A stretch of DNA of 64,000 nt from Nocardia grenadensis NBRC 108939 (GTDB taxonomy: Bacteria; Actinomycetota; Actinomycetes; Mycobacteriales; Mycobacteriaceae), in NCBI RefSeq assembly GCF_001613445.1, contig NZ_BDCJ01000008.1:62001-126000 (forward strand). Reading direction: 5' to 3'. The notes under the pieces were generated by a model that was given only the letters and a program-made list of their open reading frames with translations, was not told the origin of the DNA and made no database searches. Positions 26,578-34,218 of the stretch are shown here, piece by piece. Every line of letters begins with the position of its first letter. The first letter of the stretch is position 1. The position numbers and the translations under genes were made by a program.

Positions 26578-29500
26578 TCAGAACGCGGTGCTGATGGGGC
26601 CTGGAGTCCAGGTGCCGGATCGCTGCATGCGGTCGAAGGTGACGTGGGCCGGATTGGTGGTCGGGTCCAGATAGGTGTAGCGCTCGAGGGATCCCCAGTC
26701 GCGGTGCCAGTCGTTGTCGAGGTAGGTGGGCAGGGTCTCGGCGGAAAGCAGGAGCTGGGTCCAGCCCAGTGGACCGCCACCGTCGCGGCCTTGCCACAGG
26801 TTGGTGATGGTGGCGCCGCTGCGGTCGGGAAGGATCCGGTATTCGGGTGGGGTGGCGACGCCGCCGCGGGTAGGCATGAGCTGCTGGCAGGGGAAGTGCA
26901 GTCCGACTTCCCAGTCGAGTAGTACTGGGGTCTGTGTGCCGAGTACGGCGTTGAGCGTGCGTGTCTGCGGCACGCGGGGCGGAGTGACTGCCAGCCACTG
27001 GTCGGGCGCCAGGTCCTTATCGGTGGCGACGATCCGGATGACGTCGGCGTCGCCGGGGAGTTGATCGAGAGGCACCCGTAGGTTGCGCCAGGACGGTACC
27101 GGGCCGATATCGATCGGTTCGATCGCCGCGAGAGTAGTGATGGTGCCGTCGGCCTGGCTCCGGCCGGCTTCGACGACGAGGTCTTGGCCGCCGGTGACGA
27201 TGCCGTCCTCATCGGTGGACCGGATCCGGCCGGCGGCGGTGATAGCGATGATCTGGCCCGAGTCGGCGCCGGTAGCTTCTGGCAACTGGTACCAGCCGCT
27301 GACCAGCTCTGCAGGGGCCTGTTCACCGGCCTGATAGCTGCCGAGCACCGGGGTAAGGGCGGGGTCGAGCCCGAACGGCAGCGGGACATCGCTGCCGTTG
27401 ACCCCGGTCCCGCGCGGGGTGCCGGTCTCGGATCCGGCGGGAACGGCAGTGCGGTCGGTATCGGTGGAGTCGTTGGGGTCGTCGACCGAGTTCGCCAGCC
27501 CCGTAGTGGACTCCACCTCGTCGGAGGTGAGGTCGCCGGAGACGCCGTTGGCGGTGAAACCGGTCGCGGTCGTCGCGGCCAATGCGGTCGCGATATCGCC
27601 GGTCACGGGGGTGAGCATGGATGCGTTCGGGTCGGTTTCGACCAGTACCTTGTCGGCCAGGCCGCATCCGTTGTCGAGAGCGGCCAGGTTGGAGGCGGCG
27701 ATCGAGTAGGAGCCGTGCTGGGCGAAGGCGGCTTTGGTCATCGACAGCAGCTGAAAGGCCACCATCGCGGCGGCGACCAGTAGCAGCACCGGGATCCGAG
27801 CCGCACGGACAGTGAGCGAGCGTGGCTGTGGTGGGGTTGTGTGCGGGCGGATGTGGAACCAAGCGGCCAGCACCAGACACACCACCGCGGCGCCGGCGGC
27901 GACAGTGGATAGGCCCTTGCCGGCGATCTCGGGCGGGATATCGCCCCACGGCACACCCCACGATGAGGCATACCAGTATCCGTTGGCGCCGACAAACGAC
28001 ATCGACAGCAGAAAGAACACCGCGGCAGCGAACAAGGCGCGGTTACGCGGTGACCGCATCACCGCCGGGCCGGCTGCGACCGCGGTCAGCGCGGCGATTG
28101 CCCCGGCCAACCCTGCATAAACACCGAAGTGGTGCGTCCACTTGGTGGGGGTGAACATCATCAGAATCATCGCCCCGACCGTGACGCCGACCAGGCGCTG
28201 CGAGGGGCCGGCCGCAGTGCCTGGGAGGTGGCCGCCGCGGCGCAGCATCGCCACGACGCACACCACCAGCCCGGCCACCATGACGAACACCCCGAAGCGG
28301 CGGGTCAGCCAGCCATCGGCGTTGATCTGCAGCAGCCACTGATAGCGCAGGTACTCGAAGAACCACGGTTCTCCGGGCCCGATCAGGCTGTGCACGTGGG
28401 TCATTTCCCGCACTGCGGCCACAGTCTGGTCGGCGAATACCGCGGTGAGCACGACCAGCCCGGCAGCCGCCAGCGGTGCCAGCAGCGGCAGGTAGCCGGT
28501 GGTGCGAGCGCGGTCGGTGATGATCACGACGAGGCGGCGCGCGCCGGCGATGAGCACTGCGAAGCAGATCACGCCGGAGGGGCCGACGGTGAGGGTGAGG
28601 GCTGCCACGATCAGCGCGACCGCGGCCGGGAACACCCGCCGGGTCGCGATGGCCCGCTCCATCGAGCACCACGTCAGCAGGATCCCGAGGGCCACGATCG
28701 GTTCGGGGCGCAGCCCGTTGTTGAAAGGCATCCAGAATGCCAGAAAGACAGCGGCGCCGGTCCAGACCGCCACACGGCTGCTCTTCACAGCCACGCCGAG
28801 TCGGGGAATCACTTCTCGACTGATCACCCACCAGGTCAGCAGTCCGGCCAGCAACGCAGGCAGCCGAACCCACGGGCTGACCGCCGACACCTTGGCCATA
28901 GCGGCGAGCAGGTCGTAGTACGGCGTGCCGAACGGCGCCTCGGGCACACCGAACCATCGGAAGTAGTTCGCCATATACCCCGAACTGTCCGAGGCCCGGG
29001 CCATACCGAGCTGGTAGCCGTCATCGGAGGTGTTGTTGCCGATGAAGTGCCACACCCCCAGCGTCGCGACCACCACCACATCCACCGGATCCAACCGCCA
29101 CCAACGTGCAGGCAGAACGCGCCCCGCACGGGCCCGCCGCGGTCCGTCGAGCCGATACAGCAGCACCAGCGCGGCCAGCGTCGCCGCCAAGCACACCCCC
29201 ATCACCGTCAGCTTCAGCAGCGACGGCGACGAGGAGAACCGGGAATCCACCAGCACCTCGGCCTGCATCCCCGGGATCGGTGCACCGGTCAGATCCGTGA
29301 ACACACCCACCACTTGCGGACGCAGATCACCCTCGTGTCGTTCGCTCTTATCGACCAAGCCACCGCCGATGGACACCGCCGCTCCCGCACGATCCACACG
29401 CAGTGACAACGTGCACGCCTGGCCACGTACCTGGTTCAACGGCGCCGACCACAACAGGGTGCCCCGTGAGACGACATCAACCCTCCCCGGGCGATCCGCC

Positions 29501-29910
29501 GTGTCGGCGACTGCCTTCACGACCAGCCCGTAACGTTCCGCCTCCGGCGACTGCCGAGGAACCGTCGAGACCACCACGCCACCATCGCCGGCCACTGCAT
29601 CGACTGCCGCGCAGGGAATCTCGGCCGACACCTCATCCGCGGCATAAGACACCAGCGGCACGGCCACCGACGACAATGCCGACCCCTGCGGCCACGACAC
29701 CCGCGCCTGCTCCTGCTCCACCGGAAGGAAGGGAACCGAGACCGCAGCCAGGACCGCGACAACTGCCGCCACAACAGCCCACACCCTGAACTGTCGCCCG
29801 GCCGCTACACCGGCTCGCTTATCCCCCTGTGGCATCGAGTCCGGAACAGACACCCGCACACGATCTTTACTGACGGTCACGACCAAGGATGCTAACCGTG
29901 AGGCGACCAA
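26578..29910 (-). CDS. emb: EmbA/B/C-type arabinosyltransferase carried on the island
   Basis: 1110 residues, full length for the Emb family, which adds arabinofuranose from decaprenyl-phospho-arabinose to arabinogalactan or lipoarabinomannan at the outer face of the membrane and is the ethambutol target. Layout: membrane helix 43–63, periplasmic carbohydrate-binding-like domain to about 230, multiple helices 235–700 with the GT-C motif NNTSDDGYQLGMAR (Asp296–Asp297), then a large periplasmic C-terminal domain. Met303 corresponds, by the DDGYxLxMAR motif, to the Met306 region of M. tuberculosis EmbB; GYMANYFRWFG follows. It stands alone, without embA/B/C partners, aftA or other wall genes, convergent with recombinase genes. 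Confidence 0.93.
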   Translation of the reverse strand: MVASRLASLVVTVSKDRVRVSVPDSMPQGDKRAGVAAGRQFRVWAVVAAVVAVLAAVSVPFLPVEQEQARVSWPQGSALSSVAVPLVSYAADEVSAEIPCAAVDAVAGDGGVVVSTVPRQSPEAERYGLVVKAVADTADRPGRVDVVSRGTLLWSAPLNQVRGQACTLSLRVDRAGAAVSIGGGLVDKSERHEGDLRPQVVGVFTDLTGAPIPGMQAEVLVDSRFSSSPSLLKLTVMGVCLAATLAALVLLYRLDGPRRARAGRVLPARWWRLDPVDVVVVATLGVWHFIGNNTSDDGYQLGMARASDSSGYMANYFRWFGVPEAPFGTPYYDLLAAMAKVSAVSPWVRLPALLAGLLTWWVISREVIPRLGVAVKSSRVAVWTGAAVFLAFWMPFNNGLRPEPIVALGILLTWCSMERAIATRRVFPAAVALIVAALTLTVGPSGVICFAVLIAGARRLVVIITDRARTTGYLPLLAPLAAAGLVVLTAVFADQTVAAVREMTHVHSLIGPGEPWFFEYLRYQWLLQINADGWLTRRFGVFVMVAGLVVCVVAMLRRGGHLPGTAAGPSQRLVGVTVGAMILMMFTPTKWTHHFGVYAGLAGAIAALTAVAAGPAVMRSPRNRALFAAAVFFLLSMSFVGANGYWYASSWGVPWGDIPPEIAGKGLSTVAAGAAVVCLVLAAWFHIRPHTTPPQPRSLTVRAARIPVLLLVAAAMVAFQLLSMTKAAFAQHGSYSIAASNLAALDNGCGLADKVLVETDPNASMLTPVTGDIATALAATTATGFTANGVSGDLTSDEVESTTGLANSVDDPNDSTDTDRTAVPAGSETGTPRGTGVNGSDVPLPFGLDPALTPVLGSYQAGEQAPAELVSGWYQLPEATGADSGQIIAITAAGRIRSTDEDGIVTGGQDLVVEAGRSQADGTITTLAAIEPIDIGPVPSWRNLRVPLDQLPGDADVIRIVATDKDLAPDQWLAVTPPRVPQTRTLNAVLGTQTPVLLDWEVGLHFPCQQLMPTRGGVATPPEYRILPDRSGATITNLWQGRDGGGPLGWTQLLLSAETLPTYLDNDWHRDWGSLERYTYLDPTTNPAHVTFDRMQRSGTWTPGPISTAF

Positions 29911-30221
29911 CCAACGACGACCGCACTAGAGCTATTTGCCCGACTTGCAGAGTGCAGAGAAGTGGCTCTTGCCCAGGCGTGCAACTGTCCGGGCACCGTG
30001 GCGGTCGTGTCGAGGCCGGCGCGCTTGGCGCGCATCGAGACCTCATCACGGCGGAACCCTCTACCCATCTCACCTCCGAGCGCGACGGCCCAGTCCACCA
30101 GGACCGGGATCGGTGGGTCGAGGACACGCCGCAGGGGCGCGGAGAACTCATCGGACCAAGATTCGAACACGCTTTCGATTAAACTCCGGTCCGTGATCGA
30201 AGTCGGCGACAAGGTGCGCAT
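29892..30221 (-). pseudogene. possible gene remnant upstream of emb
   Basis: A 109-codon frame whose middle part (SWSDEFSAPLRRVLDPPIP, then VDWAVALGGEMGRGFRRDEV and MRAKRAGLDTTATVPGQLHAW) has GC-rich third positions and reads like protein. After about codon 80 the composition drops toward that of non-coding DNA. No family is recognised, and the frame overlaps the small plus-strand gene at 30193. It may be a fragment cut at a mobile-element end near 29950. Confidence 0.3.
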
Positions 30222-30378
30222 CGGTGAGTCCGGGGCGTCGGTCTTCGTCGTGCGGGAGGTCGATCCCGACGAGGGGCGGGCGGTGATCGAGTCCGATAAT
30301 CCGGATGCGCCGGGTCGCTATCCATTCTCGATGCCGCTGACGGTTCTGGTGCCGGCGGAAGCTGAACCGCCGGGGTGA
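30193..30378 (+). CDS. small hypothetical protein
   Basis: 61 residues from GTG 30193: MIEVGDKVRIGESGASVFVV, then REVDPDEGRAVIESDNPDA. It looks like a compact beta-rich, SH3/KOW-like small domain (alternating hydrophobic strands with acidic turns). No signal or membrane segment. It stops just before the third miniature element. Function unknown; coding status is supported by codon bias only. Confidence 0.5.
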   Translation: MIEVGDKVRIGESGASVFVVREVDPDEGRAVIESDNPDAPGRYPFSMPLTVLVPAEAEPPG

Positions 30379-30407
30379 GCTCCGGTTATCCCGGGTAGAC
30401 GGGGTGC

Positions 30408-30641
30408 GGGGTCCAGATTCGCGAAAAGTCACGCTAAGCGGTTTAGCTATCAATCCGAGGGGCGCGGCGGGCACTGACGCAGATAATTTCCGGAGTCGCC
30501 GGCGCGTGCCTGGGCCCGGCGGCGCGAGGAGTCCCGGGTGGTGCATCTCCGCGGAATCCGGCGCTAAGCAGGTACCGCAGATAACGAGCCCTTATCTGCG
30601 GCAGTCGCGCCTTAGCGCGACTTTTCGCGAATCTGGACCCC
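30408..30641. mobile_element. third TIME-like miniature element inside the island
   Basis: 31-base terminal arms at 30408–30438 and 30611–30641, inverted with one mismatch. The arms begin GGGGTCCAGATTCGCG and end AAAAGTCACGCTAAG, the same Tn3-type ending as the island's outer repeats. Inside is a hairpin CCGCAGATAA/TTATCTGCGG around 30577–30603, matching the CGCAGATA...TATGTGCGG structure of the two large copies. 234 bases in total, no coding capacity. Flanks (GGTGC left; TGTGC one base beyond the right end) give no convincing duplication. Confidence 0.75.
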
Positions 30642-30694
30642 ATGTGCCTGGCCGCGAGGATGCTCTTCCAAAGCATCCTTGAACAGCAGAAATA

Positions 30695-30735
30695 AGGAGT
30701 TGGGCGGCACCCGATACGGGTGCCGCCCAACTCCT
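30695..30735 (-). terminator. strong hairpin terminator after the DUF2283 gene
   Basis: Perfect 18-bp stem (30695–30712 with 30718–30735: AGGAGTTGGGCGGCACCC and complement) with a 5-base loop. On the minus strand it follows the DUF2283 stop by about 25 bases and is followed by TTATTTC, so it is a rho-independent terminator for the DUF4258–DUF2283 operon. Confidence 0.85.
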
Positions 30736-30760
30736 CGTCTTGGGTCAAGCCTGCAGTGGG

Positions 30761-30979
30761 TCAGCTCGGGTGCTGTGCCGTCTCCAGTGCTTGTGCCGGC
30801 AGAACTGCGCCCGCTCCGATGATCTCTATACCGAGCAGCCGGCCATCCACGTCGAAATCCAGGACTACTTCGGCATTGTCGATCGGTATGTTCTGCTGTC
30901 GTACAGCCTCACCGGCACCGATGGGCTGCTTCAACGCGATATAGGCGGCATCGGCATCGGGATCGTATGTCACATGCAT
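30761..30979 (-). CDS. DUF2283 domain protein (putative antitoxin/immunity partner)
   Basis: 72 residues covering a DUF2283 domain end to end: MHVTYDPDADAAYIALKQPI at the start, then IPIDNAEVVLDFDVDGRLLG and IEIIGA. The family consists of small beta-rich proteins that are often encoded next to DUF4258-type genes. Here it follows such a gene by 43 bases on the same strand and is followed by a strong terminator, so the two form an operon. Antitoxin or immunity function is inferred from this pairing, not shown. Confidence 0.75.
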   Translation of the reverse strand: MHVTYDPDADAAYIALKQPIGAGEAVRQQNIPIDNAEVVLDFDVDGRLLGIEIIGAGAVLPAQALETAQHPS

Positions 30980-31022
30980 GTTCGAAATACTCCTGTCTCT
31001 CCCAGCGTGTCGACGTCCGGGA

Positions 31023-31373
31023 TCAGTTCCAGCCTGTGCTCACGACTGCGCAACGGGTATTCAAGACCACCCAGACCTTGGTCCCCTTGTACTTCGTCGT
31101 CCCTTTGCTGTTCCCTTTGGAACGCGATCCCGACTGGATGGCCTGATTGATCATGTCTTCGGAGATGCCGCGCTTCTGCGCCTGATCGCGACCGTGGCTG
31201 GTGAAACCGGCCGCGCGCGAGCAGTTCGCGATGAACGAGAGCTCGCCTCCCGGCACGGTCGCCGCGGTCGAGGCCGGGCTCACGGGTCCGTTGCCTACCG
31301 CCGATGCCACCCCGACCGACCCGAACGTGGCACTTGCCGCAATGAGCAGCGCCCCGATCATCATGTTCCGCAT
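31023..31373 (-). CDS. secreted DUF4258-like protein (putative toxin)
   Basis: 116 residues with an N-terminal signal peptide (MRNMMIGALLIAASATFGSV, cleavage probably after GVASA). The mature part contains SHGRDQAQKRGISEDMINQA and KVWVVLNTRCAVVSTGW, matching the DUF4258 pattern of an N-terminal His, a helix with RGIS, and C-terminal strands. DUF4258 domains belong to a toxin-associated fold class. A good ribosome binding site (GAAGGGGG) precedes ATG 31373. The export signal is odd for a toxin–antitoxin partner of a cytosolic DUF2283 protein. Relation to DUF4258 is by pattern; activity unknown. Confidence 0.65.
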   Translation of the reverse strand: MRNMMIGALLIAASATFGSVGVASAVGNGPVSPASTAATVPGGELSFIANCSRAAGFTSHGRDQAQKRGISEDMINQAIQSGSRSKGNSKGTTKYKGTKVWVVLNTRCAVVSTGWN

Positions 31374-31631
31374 ATGTGACCCCCTTCTCGGCCTGTCGGC
31401 GGTTTCGACCTACAGGCGGACAACTGATTCTTTTGACTTCCAATACCTTTGACTCACGAACTGCAACACCGGTTCCGGTCAATACTGTGATGGTCGTCAC
31501 TGCACGATTCGCCGTGTGGTGGGTCTCGGCGTAGGCATCCCCGGCCTTCCAGGAGGAGGCCGCTCCTCGGCGGACCGGCGACAGGTTCGGTGTTCGGTCC
31601 AGGGAAGGACGCGAACTGTCTTGACCGGAGG

Positions 31632-32282
31632 TCATTTCTTGGCCGTAAGTTCCGGCATGTACTTGTACAGCGTCGTCCGCGAGACCCCGAGCAGCCGCGC
31701 GATCGAGGACACCGACTCATCCGGCCGGGTCAGCAGCGCGCGTGCCTGCCGGATCTGCTCCTCGCTCATGGCCGGTGGCCGGCCGAGGCGCTGGCCGCGG
31801 GCGCGGGCCGCGGCGAGGCCTTCGTGGGTGCCGTCGACGATCAGTTCGCGGATGAACTCGGCCAGCGCGGCGAAGACATGGAACACCAGCCGCCCGCCGG
31901 GAGTAGTAGTGTCGAGCGCTTCGTGCAGCGACCGGAATCCGATCCCGCGGCGGCGCAGGTCGGCCACGATCGAGATCAGGTCCTGCAAGGAGCGGCCGAG
32001 CCGGTCCAGCGAGGCGACGACGAGGGTGTCGCCGGCGCGCATGTAGTCCAAGCACTTCGCCAGTTGCTCGCGCTCGATGTCCTTCCCGGACTTCTTGTCG
32101 GCGAACACCTTCTTGCACCCCGCCGCCTTCAACGCCCGGGTCTGCCGATCCAGGTTCTGGTCCCGGGTCGAAACCCGGGCGTAACCGATCAGAGCGCCTC
32201 CCCCGCCGATCGGATCCAGGGCATCACCGTCGAGGGAAAGCGGTTCGAGCGCATCGGTGTCCGTCACCCCCGAATCGTACAT
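31632..32282 (-). CDS. tnpR: serine resolvase/invertase (TnpR-like)
   Basis: 216 residues. After about 30 extra N-terminal residues, the catalytic domain begins ALIGYARVSTRDQNLDRQT with the nucleophile Ser38, followed by VVASLDRLGRSLQDLI and IGFRSLHEALDTTTPGGR, and a C-terminal helix-turn-helix (SVSSIARLLGVSRTTLYKYM). It would resolve cointegrates made by Tn3-type transposition. GTG 32267 is an alternative start. res-like repeats lie immediately upstream. It is the only Tn3-family protein in the island. Confidence 0.9.
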   Translation of the reverse strand: MYDSGVTDTDALEPLSLDGDALDPIGGGGALIGYARVSTRDQNLDRQTRALKAAGCKKVFADKKSGKDIEREQLAKCLDYMRAGDTLVVASLDRLGRSLQDLISIVADLRRRGIGFRSLHEALDTTTPGGRLVFHVFAALAEFIRELIVDGTHEGLAAARARGQRLGRPPAMSEEQIRQARALLTRPDESVSSIARLLGVSRTTLYKYMPELTAKK

Positions 32283-32302
32283 AAAAGGGTCATGTCAAGT
32301 TG

Positions 32303-32422
32303 TTGAACACGCGGACTTTACGACACGTTTTTTGAACAGTCACCGTTTTCGGGCGACCTGGGCGTTCTCGCGCCGGAGCCGGTTTCAGGCCGAGTGTTCA
32401 ATAAACGATCAGTTTTTGAACA
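32303..32422. other. res-like recombination site upstream of tnpR
   Basis: Several copies of TTGAACA/TGTTCAA: 32303–32309, 32332–32338, 32395–32401 and 32416–32422. The last two are inverted and span 28 bases (TGTTCAATAAACGATCAGTT...TGAACA), the size of a res core subsite. The first pair brackets TTTACGACACG (32317–32327), which recurs near 33474. The position between tnpR and a cargo gene is typical for res. Confidence 0.65.
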
Positions 32423-32535
32423 ATGGCCGTGGACTGCACCGAGTGCCAAGGTGGCGCGCAGCATCATAGTGACAGCTGTAACGTGTTCCACTCCAGGATT
32501 TTCGAACAGACAGTCCGAAGGGGGACAGGCCACAA

Positions 32536-33330
32536 ATGGTGAGTTTCTTCGACAGCCAAGGTGATCAACTCGTCGCGGAGAAGCTGGCGATCAGTTTGTG
32601 GGCGCCGGCGAACCTGAGCGGGACCGGGGTGTGCGGTCTGCTGGCCCGGGAGCTGGAGGGCCACTGCCCTGACGGCTTCGTTCCGGCCCGGCTCACCGCG
32701 GACCTCTACCAGCCGGTGCTCAACGCGCCCTTCGAGATGCGCAGTACCGTGGTCCGCCGCGGGTCACGGATAACCGTCGCCGATACCGCCCTCGTGCAGG
32801 ACGGCCAGGACCGGGTCCGGGCCTCGGCTATATTCCTGACCCGCGGCGCCGAACCGCCGGGGGAAGTATGGAGTCCTTCCGAAGAGTTGCCCGTGCCACC
32901 GGAGGGCTGCATGTCCCCAGAAGGTTCCCCGCCGCTGTTCAAAAGCGGTGACCGTGACTGGACCTCCGATTTCGGCGCGAACCAGAACGCCGACCGCAAG
33001 ATCACCTGGCAGAGCATGCCGCCGCTGATCGCCGGCGAGCCGATCACCGCGTTCCAGCGCGCCGCGATCATGGGCGACGCCACCAACCACCTGTGCCATT
33101 GGGGAACAGAGGGCGCCGGCTACATCAACGCCGATGTCACCGTAAACCTCTCCCGGCTCCCGATCGGCTACGAACTCGGACTGCGCGCCGACAACATCAT
33201 CGCTTCGGCGGGGATCTCCATCGGCGCCGCCACACTCTACGACCGCACCGGGCCCGTCGGCACCTGCGTGGTCACCACCCTGTCCAACGCCCGGCGTCAG
33301 ATCGACTTCTCGACCAACCCACTCGCCTGA
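32536..33330 (+). CDS. acyl-CoA thioesterase-like (double hot-dog) protein
   Basis: 264 residues from ATG 32536. The N-terminal hot-dog module includes LAISLWAPANLSGTGVCGLLARE, ADLYQPVLNAPFEMRSTVVRRGSRI and a VRASAIFLTRG strand; the C-terminal module has ITAFQRAAIMGDATNHLCHW, INADVTVNLSRLPIGYELGL and AATLYDRTGPVGTCVVTTL. This is the layout of the thioesterase-like superfamily (TesB-type) that hydrolyses acyl-CoA. It is isolated, lying between two sets of res-like repeats, and looks like a passenger gene. Substrate unknown. Confidence 0.75.
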   Translation: MVSFFDSQGDQLVAEKLAISLWAPANLSGTGVCGLLARELEGHCPDGFVPARLTADLYQPVLNAPFEMRSTVVRRGSRITVADTALVQDGQDRVRASAIFLTRGAEPPGEVWSPSEELPVPPEGCMSPEGSPPLFKSGDRDWTSDFGANQNADRKITWQSMPPLIAGEPITAFQRAAIMGDATNHLCHWGTEGAGYINADVTVNLSRLPIGYELGLRADNIIASAGISIGAATLYDRTGPVGTCVVTTLSNARRQIDFSTNPLA

Positions 33331-33380
33331 ATCCCGGTCCGGCGCCAGCGCCTCTCGGGGCCTTTCTCCCAGCCGCGCTG

Positions 33381-33484
33381 TGTTCAAGAACCGGTCATTC
33401 TTGGACGGGTAGCCGCTTCTAAAGATCGTTGACCAGCGATGATTGTTTCTCGCGATGTTCAAGAATGCATCGTTTTACGACACG
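33381..33484. other. second set of res-like repeats
   Basis: TGTTCAAGAA (33381–33390) faces TTCTTGGAC (33398–33406), and TGTTCAAGAA recurs at 33456–33465, followed by TTTACGACACG at 33474–33484, a sequence identical to 32317–32327. These elements resemble those upstream of tnpR and lie just inside the right miniature element, so the thioesterase gene is enclosed by two related recombination regions. Confidence 0.55.
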
Positions 33485-33506
33485 CTCACTGGCACGTATG
33501 GGTTAC

Positions 33507-33730
33507 GGGGGTCGAGGAGCACCGGCGAGAAAAGTACCGGTAGCGACTCATTCCGTACTGGAGACCATGTTTCCGTGATCGTGATCAGGCGCTATCGCAC
33601 ATAGTTTCGCGAGTGGATCCCGCGACGAGGTCATCTGCGCCTGTTCGGTGCTTGAACTGCCGCACATAGCGCGCCACTATCTGCGATAACTCCTTAGCGT
33701 GACTTTTCTCGCGGATGTTCCCGGACCCTC
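33507..33730 (-). mobile_element. right TIME, inverted copy of the left one
   Basis: 224 bases, reverse complement of 16412–16635. The 223-base stretch 33506–33728 matches 16414–16636 with only two differences. The outer end reads (minus strand) GAGGGTCCGGGAACATCCGC and ends TAAG as on the left. It carries the same ATG and first codons found at the start of mobC, but no mobC follows, showing that these codons belong to the miniature element. Confidence 0.85.
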
Positions 33731-34176
33731 AAGAGTAGGGGTGGGGGGAAGTCCCTGGACACTATCCTCGTACCGGACCACGGGCACACGGTGCGACTGT
33801 CGCGCAGATGTTCGCTGACGACGCCGTCCACGACGGTGACATTGCGGACGGGGCACAGCCCGGGGCAGCCGATGACGGTGATCGCACCGCCGCTATCGCG
33901 ATGGACGGCGCCGCGCAGTTGACGCGAAGTGATCCACGGCCGGTGGCCGAGTGGACACTCGGCGTACTCGGTGGCCTTCATCCCCACCCAGGGGCATTCA
34001 CCGGGGACATTGCGCCAGTGTTCGGCCACTCTGCCGTCCAGCACGGTCGTCCCGTGCAGGCAATGCAGCGTTTCCGGGCAGCGGTACCGGCCCGCGGTGG
34101 TCGAGGTGGCGAGCATCCCGAGGTGGATCCAGGGCTCGACCCGGCAATCGCAGGCAGAACAAGCTGACTGTGGCAT
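33694..34176 (-). pseudogene. Cys-rich duplicated-domain protein, 3' end replaced by transposon
   Basis: Starts at ATG 34176 (MPQSACSACDCRVEPWIHLG). It contains two related Cys/His/Trp modules: CLHGTTVLDGRVAEHWRNVP with GECPWVG, and CPVRNVTVVDGVVSEHLRDS with RTVCPWSG, an internal duplication. The authentic sequence runs to 33736; beyond that the frame enters the right miniature element and stops at 33694, adding about 12 foreign residues. Removing the transposon restores a 164-residue product. Not recognised as a known family; the pattern suggests metal binding. It may still be functional because both modules are intact. Confidence 0.6.
33731..33735 (+). repeat. right 5-bp target-site duplication AAGAG
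   Basis: Identical to 16407–16411, directly abutting the right end of the composite transposon. Confidence 0.8.
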
Positions 34177-34218
34177 GCGGTGTGGTTCGGCCCGCCGGTA
34201 CTGCCGGATGGGCGCACA

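Larger units (their letters stand above)
16412..33730. mobile_element. 17.3-kb composite Tn3-derived (TIME-bounded) transposon
   Basis: Segment bounded by two 224-base elements in inverse orientation and flanked by AAGAG direct repeats. The outermost 37–38 bases begin GGGGGTCC, contain GCGAGAAAAGTCACGCTAAG, and end in TAAG, the same layout as Tn3 terminal repeats. It encodes mobilisation, methylation, tyrosine-recombinase, arabinosyltransferase, toxin-like, resolvase and thioesterase functions, but no Tn3 transposase (about 1000 residues), so it would depend on one supplied in trans. Insertion split a chromosomal gene near its 3' end. The two interior tyrosine recombinases suggest nested mobile elements. 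Confidence 0.85.

Noticed and set aside
28129..29406. 425-codon plus-strand frame
   Set aside because: His/Gln/Arg-rich shadow of the emb gene.
30403..30647. Target-site duplication of the third miniature element
   Set aside because: GGTGC against TGTGC matches only four of five and needs a one-base shift, so I do not claim it.
16412..33730. Tn3 transposase within the island
   Set aside because: No frame of about 1000 residues with a DDE transposase pattern is present; the large frames are accounted for by relaxase, recombinases and emb.
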